This document shows positions 19,849 through 28,335 of a DNA stretch of 64,000 nt, in pieces (within the stretch, counting starts at the first letter, position 1; every line of letters begins with the position of its first letter). The notes under the pieces are model-generated. The model saw only the letters and a program-made list of their open reading frames with translations, ran no database searches and was not told the origin of the DNA. Source of the stretch: Bradyrhizobium sp. AZCC 1719 (GTDB taxonomy: Bacteria > Pseudomonadota > Alphaproteobacteria > Rhizobiales > Xanthobacteraceae); the NCBI RefSeq assembly GCF_036924525.1, contig NZ_JAZHRU010000001.1:6353001-6417000 (forward strand). Reading direction: 5' to 3'. The position numbers and the translations under genes were made by a program.

Positions 19849-21066
19849 ATGCGACTCATCATCATTGGCGCCGGCTTCGCCGGCATGTACGCCGCACTTT
19901 CCGCTGCCCGCCTGCGCGACATCCAGGGCGTTTCTCCCGAGGAACTCGATATCGCGCTGGTCGCGCCGGAGCCGACGCTGGTGGTTCGCCCGCGGCTGTA
20001 CGAACAGAAGCCCGAGACCCTGACGGCGCCCCTGCTGGATGTCCTTAACGCAATCGACGTCGTCTACGTGCAAGGCAGCGCCGAGACCATCGACACCAAA
20101 TCCCGCGTGGTGCAGGTCGCGACCGCGAAGGGCACGCGAAAGACGCTGTCCTACGACCGGCTGGTCGTGGCGACCGGCAGTAGGCTGTTCCGCCCCAACA
20201 TTCCCGGCCTTGCCGAGCACGGCTTCAGCGTCGACCAGCTCGACGATGCGATTGCTCTCGACCGGCACCTGCACAGCCTTCCCGACCGGCCGGCAATGAA
20301 CGGGCGCGATACGGTCGTCGTTGCCGGCGGCGGCTTCACCGGCATCGAGGCGGCGACGGAAATGCCGGCGCGGCTTCGCAAAATCCTCGGCAAGGATGCC
20401 AGGCCCCGCGTCATCATCGTCGACCGGAACAGCGCGATCGCCCCCGACATGGGCGAAGGTCCTCGCCCCGTCATTGAGGAGGCCCTGCGCAAGGTCGGTG
20501 TGGAGACCAGGCTCGGCGCCGGCGTCGCCTCGCTGGACAAATCCGGCGTCACTCTCTCCAATGGCGATCACATCGAAACCGAAACCGTGATCTGGGCGGC
20601 GGGTATTCGCGCCGCGCCGTTGACCCAGCAGATCCCAGCCGAACGCGACAATTTCGGGCGGCTGCTCGTCGACCGCGACTTGCGCGTGCCGGGGGTGGCC
20701 GGCGTCTTCGCCACCGGCGATGCGGCTCGCGCGGCATGCGACGATGTCGGCAACTACGCGCTGATGTCGTGCCAACACGCCACGCGGATGGGCGCCTTCG
20801 CCGGCAACAATGCCGCGGCCGAACTGCTGGGCGTACCAACCAAGCCCTATCACCAGAAGGGATACGTCACCTGCCTCGATCTCGGCGAAGCCGGCGCGCT
20901 GTTCACCGTTGGCTGGGAACGCCAGGTCAAGATGGTCGGCGACGTCGGCAAGAAGACCAAGCAGGAGATCAACACCGTCTGGATCTATCCGCCGCAGGCC
21001 GAACGTGCTGCCGCGCTGGCCTCGGCCGATCCGGAGCGTGTGACTGACGTGAGTGGCTTCTTCTAG
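19849..21066 (+). CDS. NAD(P)/FAD-dependent oxidoreductase, NDH-2-like
   Basis: 405-residue flavoprotein. It opens with the FAD dinucleotide fold LIIIGAGFAGMYAALSAARL, has the central NAD-binding fold VVVAGGGFTGIEAATEM, the ATGSRLFRP block and the C-terminal FAD motif GVFATGDAARA. This arrangement fits type II NADH dehydrogenases and related pyridine-nucleotide oxidoreductases, which pass electrons to quinone at the inner face of the membrane. No membrane anchor is obvious at the C-terminus. A GC-rich hairpin follows the stop. The AraC gene upstream and the MBL-fold genes downstream are on the same strand and could share a stress-response role, which is inference. Confidence 0.88.
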   Translation: MRLIIIGAGFAGMYAALSAARLRDIQGVSPEELDIALVAPEPTLVVRPRLYEQKPETLTAPLLDVLNAIDVVYVQGSAETIDTKSRVVQVATAKGTRKTLSYDRLVVATGSRLFRPNIPGLAEHGFSVDQLDDAIALDRHLHSLPDRPAMNGRDTVVVAGGGFTGIEAATEMPARLRKILGKDARPRVIIVDRNSAIAPDMGEGPRPVIEEALRKVGVETRLGAGVASLDKSGVTLSNGDHIETETVIWAAGIRAAPLTQQIPAERDNFGRLLVDRDLRVPGVAGVFATGDAARAACDDVGNYALMSCQHATRMGAFAGNNAAAELLGVPTKPYHQKGYVTCLDLGEAGALFTVGWERQVKMVGDVGKKTKQEINTVWIYPPQAERAAALASADPERVTDVSGFF

Positions 21067-21082
21067 ACCTTCACGCGAAACG

Positions 21083-21110
21083 GGCCGCGCTTCTCGCTGG
21101 CTGCGCGGCC
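21083..21110 (+). terminator. GC-rich hairpin after the oxidoreductase gene
   Basis: The 8-bp perfect stem GGCCGCGC/GCGCGGCC with a 12-base loop lies 16 bp after the stop, followed by TGCTTTCC rather than a clean T-run. Related hairpins follow each of the two downstream MBL-fold genes, so they may be a repeated 3'-end element. Confidence 0.5.
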
Positions 21111-21159
21111 TGCTTTCCGAGACCAGCCAGTAGCCTTGAACATGAAACAGGAGACAAAC

Positions 21160-22089
21160 ATGAACCTAGACACAAGCCTGGCCAACACCTCACACCCCGG
21201 TGGACCGGGCCCCAACGAGTTGGTTCCGTCGCGCTACGCGGTGCAGGTCGGCGACATTGACGTGCTGGTGGTTAGCGATGGCGTGCTACCGCTCCCAACC
21301 GCAATGTTGGCACACAACATCGACCCGGCCGTCCGGGCGACCTGGCTGAAAGACATGTTCCTGCCGCCGGACGCTTACGATTGGGCGCTGAACGTGGTCG
21401 TGGTGCGTAGCGGCGGCCGGACCATACTCGTCGATGCTGGGCTTGGGCTCGACCCGGACTTGCACTTGCCGCGGGCCGGGCAATTGATCAAGCGACTGGA
21501 GGCCGCCGGCATCGATCTTGCGTCCGTGACCGACGTGGTGCTGACCCACATGCACATGGACCACATTGGCGGGCTGCTCGTCGACGGGGTCAAGGAACGG
21601 CTACGTCCGGACCTGCGGATCCACGTGGCGGCCGCCGAGGTCAAGTTCTGGGAGGCGCCCGATTTCTCCCACGTCTCTATGCCGCCGGGGTTCCCGGACG
21701 CGCTTCGATCGACCGCCAAGCGGTTCGTGAAAGAGTACCGCAGCCAGCTGCGGCCGTTCGAGGAGGAGTACGAGGTGGCGCCGGGAGTGGTCGTCACTCG
21801 CACCGGCGGCCACACCCCCGGGCACAGCGTGGTCCGCGTGGCGTCCGGCGGCGACCGGCTGACGTTCGCCGGCGACCTCGTGTTCGCGGTCGGGTTCGAG
21901 CACCCCGAGTGGTACAACGGCTTCGAACACGACCCCGAGGAGTCGGCCCGCGTTCGTATCAGTCTTTTGCGGGAACTGGCTGAGACCGGTGGGCTGCTGG
22001 TGGCCACTCACCTGCCGTTCCCGTCCGTCGGCCATGTGGCAGTCGACGGCCACGCCTTTCGTTGGGTGCCGGTCTTCTGGGACTACTGA
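21160..22089 (+). CDS. MBL-fold metallo-hydrolase, tandem copy 1
   Basis: 309 residues from ATG 21160, chosen for AGGAG six bases upstream; the longer frame uses TTG at 21136. The zinc-binding motif reads LTHMHMDHIGG (HxHxDH), with a downstream His in TGGHTPGHS and the Asp in TFAGDLVF, so a binuclear metal site is expected. Overall it resembles the quorum-quenching/lactonase-like branch of the superfamily, but the substrate cannot be told from sequence. The following gene is a near-duplicate sharing long identical stretches (NELVPSRYA / DELVPSRYA, AGIDLASVTDVVLTHMH, LRPDLRIHVAAAEVKFW). No signal peptide is visible, so it is probably cytoplasmic. Confidence 0.9.
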   Translation: MNLDTSLANTSHPGGPGPNELVPSRYAVQVGDIDVLVVSDGVLPLPTAMLAHNIDPAVRATWLKDMFLPPDAYDWALNVVVVRSGGRTILVDAGLGLDPDLHLPRAGQLIKRLEAAGIDLASVTDVVLTHMHMDHIGGLLVDGVKERLRPDLRIHVAAAEVKFWEAPDFSHVSMPPGFPDALRSTAKRFVKEYRSQLRPFEEEYEVAPGVVVTRTGGHTPGHSVVRVASGGDRLTFAGDLVFAVGFEHPEWYNGFEHDPEESARVRISLLRELAETGGLLVATHLPFPSVGHVAVDGHAFRWVPVFWDY

Positions 22090-22090
22090 T

Positions 22091-22114
22091 CGCGCTTCCC
22101 ATCCGGGAAGCGCG
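22091..22114 (+). terminator. Hairpin between the two MBL genes
   Basis: Perfect 10-bp stem CGCGCTTCCC/GGGAAGCGCG with loop ATCC, starting one base after the stop of the first MBL gene. There is no T-run, so it may act as an attenuator or as 3'-end protection rather than a full terminator. Confidence 0.5.
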
Positions 22115-22172
22115 GCCCAACCAAGATTGAGCACCAAGATCGAACGCTAACGTCGAGCACAGGAGCTTTCAA

Positions 22173-23126
22173 ATGAATCAGATGATCCGCAACATTCGGC
22201 AAAGGACAATCAAGAGCCTCGACAACACCTCGCACTCCGGCAGAGCGGCGCCCGACGAGTTGGTTCCGTCGCGCTACGCGTTGCGGGTTGGTGATATTGA
22301 TGTGTTGGTGATCAGCGATGGGGTGCTAACGCCGCCAGCCGAGTCGATGGCCACCAATGCCGACCCGGCAGCCCGGACGGCTTGGCTGGACGACATGTTC
22401 CTGTCGCGGGACGCGTTCGATTGGGCGCTGAACGAGGTCGTGGTACGTAGCGGCGACCAGACCATACTCATCGACAGTGGGCTAGGGCTGGAGTACCCGG
22501 ACTTTCCACGGGCCGGGCAGTTGGGCCTGCGACTGGAGACCGCCGGCATCGATCTTGCGTCCGTGACCGATGTCGTGCTGACCCACATGCACTTTGACCA
22601 TGTTGGCGGGCTGCTCGTCGACGGGGTGAAGGACCGCCTACGCCCGGACCTGCGAATCCACGTGGCCGCCGCCGAGGTCAAGTTCTGGGCGTCGCCCGAT
22701 TTCTCCCGCACCGCCATGCCGCCGGCGCTCGCGGAGGTGGCCCGGTCGGCCGCCACGCGGTTCTTGAACGAGTACCACAGCCAACTGCGGCCGTTCGAGG
22801 AGGAGTACGAGGTGGCGCCGGGAGTGGTCGTCAGTCGCACCGGCGGTCACACCCCTGGACACAGTGTGGTACGCTTGGCGTCCGGCGGCGACCGGCTGAT
22901 GTTCGCCGGCGATGCCATATTCCCGGTCTCGTTCGACCACCCCGACTGGCACAACGGCTTCGAACACGACCCTGAGGAAGCGACGCGTGTCCGGCTCCGA
23001 CTCTTGCGGGAGCTGGCGACGACCGGCGCGTGGCTGGTAGCCACGCACATGCCGTTCCCGTCCATCGGCCGGGTGGCGGTCGCCGGCGACGTCTTTCGTT
23101 GGGTACCGGCCTGGTGGGACTACTGA
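22173..23126 (+). CDS. MBL-fold metallo-hydrolase, tandem copy 2
   Basis: 317 residues from ATG 22173, with AGGAG seven bases upstream. Same architecture as the preceding gene: HxHxDH in LTHMHFDHVGG, TGGHTPGHS and MFAGDAIF. Most differences lie in the N-terminal 40 residues and around the region after LDDMFLSRD, while the metal site is unchanged. The pair arose by tandem duplication; conservation of metal ligands in both suggests both are still functional. Changes at loop positions near residues 100-115 (LEYPDFPRAGQ versus LDPDLHLPRAGQ) may alter substrate preference. Confidence 0.9.
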   Translation: MNQMIRNIRQRTIKSLDNTSHSGRAAPDELVPSRYALRVGDIDVLVISDGVLTPPAESMATNADPAARTAWLDDMFLSRDAFDWALNEVVVRSGDQTILIDSGLGLEYPDFPRAGQLGLRLETAGIDLASVTDVVLTHMHFDHVGGLLVDGVKDRLRPDLRIHVAAAEVKFWASPDFSRTAMPPALAEVARSAATRFLNEYHSQLRPFEEEYEVAPGVVVSRTGGHTPGHSVVRLASGGDRLMFAGDAIFPVSFDHPDWHNGFEHDPEEATRVRLRLLRELATTGAWLVATHMPFPSIGRVAVAGDVFRWVPAWWDY

Positions 23127-23166
23127 TCGCGGTCCGAACGAGGGCGCGTAACAAGCGCTCCGATAC

Positions 23167-23197
23167 GGGCCGCGTTTCCAGCTCGGGAGCGCGGCCC
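23167..23197 (+). terminator. Hairpin after the second MBL gene
   Basis: Stem GGGCCGCG/CGCGGCCC with a 15-base loop, 40 bp after the stop. It resembles the hairpin at 21083-21110 and lacks a T-run. Confidence 0.45.
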
Positions 23198-23238
23198 GCT
23201 CACCCAAAACCCTCAACCTCTCGCTCGTCTTCGCCTCG

Positions 23239-23337
23239 CCGGCGCAACTTGGCGGCACCGTCGCTTTTCTGTGCTCGGCTGCGGCGGACGAGATCACGGG
23301 CACGGCAACCTCGGTCGACGGCGGCTGGACCGCACGT
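23239..23337 (+). pseudogene. C-terminal remnant of an SDR dehydrogenase
   Basis: Translation here gives PAQLGGTVAFLC, then SAAADEITGTATSVDGGWTA, the typical C-terminus of short-chain dehydrogenases of the 3-hydroxybutyrate/3-oxoacyl-reductase type (xxIxGxxxSVDGGW). There is no upstream Rossmann fold or YxxxK catalytic motif in the 110 bp back to the MBL gene, so only the last ~33 codons survive. Confidence 0.7.
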
Positions 23338-23393
23338 AGGCCCCGGGTGAGTGAGCGGTCGCTTCAGCGAGACAACTGTTGCAGGAGGATATC

Positions 23394-24425
23394 GTGGTGC
23401 ATCTTACTAAGAAGAAGGTGGTCGGCTTGTCGCTGTGCCTCGGCGCCGTCGTCGTTGTAGCTGGCGGCTGGGCCTATGCCCGCACAAACGAGACGTTCAC
23501 CGACAACGCCTACATTCGTGGCGACATGACGTCGCTCGCGCCGAAGGTTGCAGGCTACGTCACGGCCGTTGAGGTTCAGGATAACCAGTCCGTTCGTGCA
23601 GGCGATGTCCTGTTCCGGATTGACGACCGGGACTACCGCGCGCGGCTTGCGCAAGCAGAGGCTAACGTCGAAGCCGCCCAAGCCCGCCTCACCAATGTCG
23701 ATGCGGAGACCCAGCTCCAGCACGCCCTGATACGCCAGGCCGAAGCGCAAAGACTTGCGAGCGTGGCCGAGATGAATCTGGCCCGCAAGGCCTCCGACCG
23801 TCGCCGCGAGCTGATCCGCACCAACGCCGTCAGCCAGGCCCAGGTCGATGAAAGCGATGCGGCGCTATCGAGAACCGAGGCGGGCGTGTCGGCGGCGTCG
23901 GCAACGGTAGAGGCTCAGCGGCAACGCATCGCCGTTCTTGCCAGCCAGCGCGAAGCTGCCGTTGCTGCCGTGGCGCAGGCGCACGCCGCCCGCGACCTCG
24001 CCCAGATCGATCTCGACCACACCGTGGTGCATGCGCCGGTCGACGGCGTCGTCGGCAACCGCCAGGTTCGGGTCGGCCGGCTTGTCGCACCGGGTACCTC
24101 CTTGCTCGACATCGTTCCGGTCAAGGACGTGTGGGTGGTGGCGAACTTCAAGGAAAGCCAGATCGAACATATCCGGCCAGGACAGCGTGCCCGCATCACC
24201 GTGGACGGCTATCCGAACCAGACGATTGAAGGCGTGGTGGACAGCTTTGCGCCCGGCAGCGGGTCTGCGTTCACCCTGCTCCCCACCGACAATGCGACGG
24301 GAAATTTCATTCGTGTCGTTCAACGCGTGCCTGTGAAAATCCGGTTCACCAGAAATCCATTGCCCGGCCGCGTCGTGCCCGGCCTGTCCGCGCGTGTCGA
24401 GATCGATCGAGGAAGCGGCACATGA
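23394..24425 (+). CDS. EmrA/HlyD-family membrane fusion protein of an efflux pump
   Basis: About 343 residues. An N-terminal membrane anchor (VVGLSLCLGAVVVVAGGWAYA) is followed by NAYIRGDMTSLAPKVAGYVTAVEVQDNQSV, the signature of EmrA-type adaptors. A long alpha-helical hairpin follows, then VVHAPVDGVVGNRQVRVGRLV and VVANFKESQIEHIRPGQ. It links an inner-membrane MFS pump to an outer-membrane channel. AGGAGG at 23383-23388 points to GTG 23394 or 23397 as start; the TTG at 23379 lies before the ribosome site. Its stop overlaps the next gene by ATGA, so pump and adaptor are translationally coupled. Confidence 0.92.
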   Translation: MVHLTKKKVVGLSLCLGAVVVVAGGWAYARTNETFTDNAYIRGDMTSLAPKVAGYVTAVEVQDNQSVRAGDVLFRIDDRDYRARLAQAEANVEAAQARLTNVDAETQLQHALIRQAEAQRLASVAEMNLARKASDRRRELIRTNAVSQAQVDESDAALSRTEAGVSAASATVEAQRQRIAVLASQREAAVAAVAQAHAARDLAQIDLDHTVVHAPVDGVVGNRQVRVGRLVAPGTSLLDIVPVKDVWVVANFKESQIEHIRPGQRARITVDGYPNQTIEGVVDSFAPGSGSAFTLLPTDNATGNFIRVVQRVPVKIRFTRNPLPGRVVPGLSARVEIDRGSGT

Positions 24426-26686
24426 CCGCGATCGCCGACGCCACGCCAGGCTACGACAGGCGCGCGGCAGGAATCATTCTTGTCGCAGGCATCGTGCTCG
24501 CCACTCTGACGGAGGCGATCGCGAGTACCGTCCTGTCGCTCGGACGCAACGATATCATCGGCGATACCCATGCAACCCCGGATGAGTTCGCCTGGCTGGA
24601 CGTCGGATACACCGCTACGAAGCTTATCGGGTTCATGGCCGCCTCCTGGCTCATGACGCGCACCAATCCGCGCAGCCTGATCATCGGCTCGACTCTGGTC
24701 ATGGGCACGGCCTGCGGCATTGCCGCCATCACATATCGGCTGGACCTACTGATTGTACTCCGCATGATACAGGGTTTCTCCGGCGGCACCTTGCTTGTCG
24801 CTGGGCAGGCCATCATTTTTCTAGCCTATCCGCGATCCTGTCAGCCGATCCTGCAAGCGCTGTTTGCGATGGGATCCGTCGTCGCCCCCGCGACGATCGC
24901 TCCGGCGCTCCAGGGATGGTTGATCGACAGCCAGTCGTGGGCATGGATTTTCTTCGGCGTCGTTCCGGTGGCCCTCGCCGCTATCGGACTTTTGTTGATC
25001 GCCGACGGCCCGAGACCCGTTACGACCGCGCGCCTTCCGTTCGACTGGGCCGGCTTCTTGCTGATATCAGTCGCATTTTTCTGCCTCACCTACGTTCTCA
25101 ATCAGGGCAGCCGATGGCGGTGGTTCGAGGAGCCTCGCATCGTGTGGCTGACCGTGATCGGCGCAGCCGCTTTGCTGGCGTTTCTCGGCCAACAGGTGAT
25201 AGCCAAAAGCCAAGGCCTGCTGGATTTCACCCTGTTCCGGTCGAGCGATTTTTCATTCGCATTCATCGTCAGTTTTGTCGCTGGTGCCGCCTTGTTCGGC
25301 AGCGCGTATCTGATCCCGTCCTTTGCCGTTTCCGTTCTCGCGTTCACGCCTACCGATGCAGGCCAGCTCCTGTTGCCAAGCGGCGCGCTTTTCGTCGGCG
25401 CCCTCCTCGTGGCCGCCTTCCTCATGCAGGTCCGCGGCGCTCCGCCGATCGTCACCGTGCCGTTCGGCATCCTGATGATCATGGCGGCGATGTGGTTGCT
25501 GTCCGGCTCGACCAGCGAGAGTGGCGCCGACGACATGATGGCAGCCATCCTGCTGCGCGGATTTGGACTTGGCTTCCTCTTCCTGTCGATCACTCTCATC
25601 GCCTTCAGCGAGCTGAACAACCGCAATCGTGCGTCTGGCATCGGCCTCTTCAATGCGGGCCGCCAGATCGGTGGCCTCATGGGGGGAGCCGGGCTCCAGA
25701 CCATGATCGACCACAATGTTACCTCCAACGCTGCAGTGCTTGGCGCCAGCGTCACCGCAGGCGTCCCTGCGGTCAGCGAGCGGCTGGCGACGGTAAGCGC
25801 CATGCTCGCGGCACGAGGGATGGACGGCGTGGCGGCCGGCCGGGCCGCGATGGGCCTGTTGGGTCGAACCGTTACCGGTCAGTCCACCGTGATCGCTTTC
25901 GATACGGCGTTCGCTGCGGTCGCTCTCCTTTTCGTCATCGCCGCGCCCGTGCTGGTCACCATCAAGATCGCGTTCGCCCTGCACGCAAAGATGCGCGGGG
26001 CGCATTTATCCCGGACCGAGGAGCCGTACATGAGACATCCCGCGCCGACGCCCGCTCGACAAGACAATGCTGCACCGACGCCAGACGCTCGCGCCGACAT
26101 CGTGCTGGCTATGAGCGAGGCTCTCGCTCATCCGAGCGGCACGCCCGCTGGTCTCAACGGTATCTTGGATCGAAGCGGATACTCGAAAGAAGATATTCTT
26201 TCGGCGTTCGAGAGCGTCGACGATCTCATCGTCGCGATCGCCGAACACAAAGCCTCCCTCATATCGCAGCCATTGGTGAGAAGAGCGCGCCCTGGCACCG
26301 TAGACGATGCACGCGAAACCCTCATCGCGTTCGGACGCGTTGCCTGGAAAGAATATTCGACCACCCTGGTCGGGTTTATTCGAATGGTGATGACCGAAAG
26401 TGCACGCAACCCTGCGCTCAAGAAGCGGGTGCACGAGGCGGGCCAGGCGATTGTCACGCTCAGGCTGCGGGAGTTTCTGGCGGCGGCAAATGAAAGGGGA
26501 ATCCTGTCGATATCGGACGCTCAGCTATACGCCGAGCAATTGATGGGACTGCTAAGGGAACCACTCTACCAGGCACTCATGCTGAGTCCAGCAACGAGAC
26601 AGGAGGCAGCAACCGCCGACCGCGTCAGAGCCAGCATCGAAAGGTTCATTCATGGATGCGCGAGCGCGAGGAGCATTACCCAATGA
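24422..26686 (+). CDS. DHA2-family MFS transporter fused to a TetR-like regulator
   Basis: 754 residues, against ~510-530 for an EmrB-type 14-helix drug exporter. Residues 1-535 are the transporter (PGYDRRAAGIILVAGIVLATLTEAIASTVL; WLDVGYTATKLIGF; many hydrophobic helices). From about 537 a soluble ~218-residue region follows without any stop. It starts MRHPAPTP and reads as a TetR-type regulator: ADIVLAMSEAL, then SGYSKEDILSAFESVDDLIVAI in the place of the recognition helices, then a helical TetR C-terminal domain. A ribosome site and in-frame ATG at 26030 could also give the regulator alone. A membrane-tethered or dual-product pump regulator would be unusual. The next gene overlaps by ATGA. 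Confidence 0.85.
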   Translation: MTAIADATPGYDRRAAGIILVAGIVLATLTEAIASTVLSLGRNDIIGDTHATPDEFAWLDVGYTATKLIGFMAASWLMTRTNPRSLIIGSTLVMGTACGIAAITYRLDLLIVLRMIQGFSGGTLLVAGQAIIFLAYPRSCQPILQALFAMGSVVAPATIAPALQGWLIDSQSWAWIFFGVVPVALAAIGLLLIADGPRPVTTARLPFDWAGFLLISVAFFCLTYVLNQGSRWRWFEEPRIVWLTVIGAAALLAFLGQQVIAKSQGLLDFTLFRSSDFSFAFIVSFVAGAALFGSAYLIPSFAVSVLAFTPTDAGQLLLPSGALFVGALLVAAFLMQVRGAPPIVTVPFGILMIMAAMWLLSGSTSESGADDMMAAILLRGFGLGFLFLSITLIAFSELNNRNRASGIGLFNAGRQIGGLMGGAGLQTMIDHNVTSNAAVLGASVTAGVPAVSERLATVSAMLAARGMDGVAAGRAAMGLLGRTVTGQSTVIAFDTAFAAVALLFVIAAPVLVTIKIAFALHAKMRGAHLSRTEEPYMRHPAPTPARQDNAAPTPDARADIVLAMSEALAHPSGTPAGLNGILDRSGYSKEDILSAFESVDDLIVAIAEHKASLISQPLVRRARPGTVDDARETLIAFGRVAWKEYSTTLVGFIRMVMTESARNPALKKRVHEAGQAIVTLRLREFLAAANERGILSISDAQLYAEQLMGLLREPLYQALMLSPATRQEAATADRVRASIERFIHGCASARSITQ
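26018..26032 (+). promoter_or_regulatory. Internal ribosome binding site and start codon for a free TetR product
   Basis: GAGGAG at 26018-26023 lies six bases before an in-frame ATG at 26030-26032, codon 537 of the fusion, exactly at the junction between transporter and TetR-like domain. Spacing and sequence are as good as any true start in this operon, so independent translation of a ~218-residue regulator is plausible. Confidence 0.5.
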
Positions 26687-27705
26687 GCGCGGCTAACGAT
26701 ATTGCCCGGTCGAGACGGTTTTGGCTGAAGCGAAACAGCGAGAGCCCTTCAAGACTGGAAGTCGTCGGCGATGTCCCGCCAGACCTGGCAAACAACATCG
26801 ACGAGAATGGATCCCTGGTGACAGTCGACCCCGCCGACTGGATCGTCTGTTTCGTACCCGGGCTTCGCCGGCAATGGTGGCATCGGTTCGTCCATCACAG
26901 GCATAAGCATGTCTTTGCCATGCGACCCACGGGGACGGGGAGCTGGCTGCTTGTGGAGCCGTGGTGGACGCGAATGATGGTGACCATCCTGCCGCCGGCC
27001 GATGCCGTCAGATTTCTCCGGTGGGGTGCGACGGGCGATATTCTTCGCGTCCGCGAAGCGGTCCCGGGCAAAGCGAGCCAGCTTCGCGGTTGGTCTAACT
27101 GCGCGGTTCTCTCGGCGTTCTTGCTGGGCCGACCGAGCTGGACATGGACGCCGCACGGTCTCTACCGGCAGCTACTCCGCGAAAGATCAACGCGGCGCGA
27201 GAACGTGCAGCAACTTCTCGTCGACCAGTTCACCAAAGTCGTCAGCCATTACTCGTCTAACGCACTGAGTGTCGGTGCCGACCAGCTTTCCCTGCCGCTG
27301 AGGGAATTGCTCATCATCATTGGACGCAACCTTCTCGAGACGATGATGACGCCGTCGTTGCTGGAAGTTTGCTACACAGCCATCCTCGAAGCGGACCGCT
27401 ACCCCGATGCGACGCGGGCCTACGCGCAACATGGCCCTGCGCCGGCCATCGCGGTCCTTACGAAAATTCTGGCAAAAGCGAAGCAGGCCGGAGAAATCGA
27501 TCTTGCGGATTGCGAAGCCGGTGCCCGCCAGTTCCTTGGAATGCTGCACGGAAACGTCCATCTGGAGGCCGTGCTTCAGCTCGGCGACATACCAACGCTT
27601 TCCGAAATCGATTTGCGCGCCCGCACCACCGTGAAAGCCTTTCTCGACGGTGCCGCGCCTGTCGAGACGGCGCCAATCGTTGCACGAGCAGCATTAATGG
27701 CATGA
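26683..27705 (+). CDS. Unknown N-terminal domain joined to a TetR C-terminal (AefR-like) domain
   Basis: 340 residues from ATG 26683, which overlaps the previous stop. Residues about 1-165 form a domain I cannot name. It is rich in Trp and His (RQWWHRFVHHRHKHVFAM, LLVEPWWTRMM), has a lone Cys in RGWSNCAVLSAFLLG and ends WTWTPHGLYRQLL; the pattern faintly recalls small thiol-peptidase-like proteins. Residues about 175-335 match the ligand-binding half of AefR-type TetR regulators (LEADRYPDATRAYAQHGPAPAI; GEIDLADCEAGARQFLGMLHG). The usual N-terminal DNA-binding helix-turn-helix is absent. It may be a ligand sensor or partner for the TetR part fused to the pump. Confidence 0.75.
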   Translation: MSAANDIARSRRFWLKRNSESPSRLEVVGDVPPDLANNIDENGSLVTVDPADWIVCFVPGLRRQWWHRFVHHRHKHVFAMRPTGTGSWLLVEPWWTRMMVTILPPADAVRFLRWGATGDILRVREAVPGKASQLRGWSNCAVLSAFLLGRPSWTWTPHGLYRQLLRERSTRRENVQQLLVDQFTKVVSHYSSNALSVGADQLSLPLRELLIIIGRNLLETMMTPSLLEVCYTAILEADRYPDATRAYAQHGPAPAIAVLTKILAKAKQAGEIDLADCEAGARQFLGMLHGNVHLEAVLQLGDIPTLSEIDLRARTTVKAFLDGAAPVETAPIVARAALMA

Positions 27706-27975
27706 GAAGAGAATCGAACATGCTCTGACGTTTTTCCATTTGGCCCGCTTTCGGAGCCGAGCTCCACTGCATCCGTCTCCAAATTGTACATCGCGCCAGT
27801 CATCTTGACGCCTTGCTTCCATTTCAGCAAGCACGGGCCGTCGCTCAGGCGCTCCCCCTCCCGAAACATCAACCCTCTAGTGACAGCGCAGCATGTTCAG
27901 TTCGGCTCCGCATACCGGATGTTGCTCGAGTTTTTTTTCTCTCGGTGCACACATCATGCACGCCGCCCTCTAGTC
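27706..27975. other. Non-coding stretch after the efflux operon
   Basis: About 270 bp without a supported gene, leading into repeat copy 2. No clear terminator is seen after 27705. Confidence 0.4.
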
Positions 27976-28335
27976 GCGTTCCACTCAAGCGTTGCTCGGT
28001 TGGCGCACGCTAAGCGCAAGTGACATTCGCGCGACGCTCGGTCTCGTCTCAGTATTGGGGTTCGAATCGAGGGAGCGCTACCAACCCACGCCAACACTCC
28101 TCCAAGCTTTATCGTGAAGTTCAGGGCAAGATCGACCGCTTAGATTCCGGACGCGCCTACTACTCTCTGTGGCCGCCTACGCCGCCTGACGCAAAATTTT
28201 TTTGTTCGCTAAAGAGAAATCGTCAGTCGGACGGTACAGCATTTGGTACAGCATGGCTGGCAACGACCGTGCTTAAGCGCTGATCGCGCTTCACATTTTA
28301 AGATGTCCCGGTCCAATCCATCATCGGAGCGACGG
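27976..28335 (+). repeat. Degenerate dispersed repeat, copy 2 (longest)
   Basis: About 360 bp uniting the parts seen separately at 10269-10430 (its first half) and 9558-9829 (its second half). It shares 49 identical bases (28207-28255) with copy 1, in the same orientation and 18.5 kb away. It holds GGGGTTCGAATC followed by GCTACCA, similar to a tRNA T-arm and CCA end, and the doubled GGTACAGCA motif. Confidence 0.8.

Noticed and set aside
27976..28090. tRNA-like GGTTCGAATC followed by GCTACCA
   Set aside because: No matching acceptor, D or anticodon arms could be found upstream, so it is not an intact tRNA gene; kept only as a feature of the repeat.
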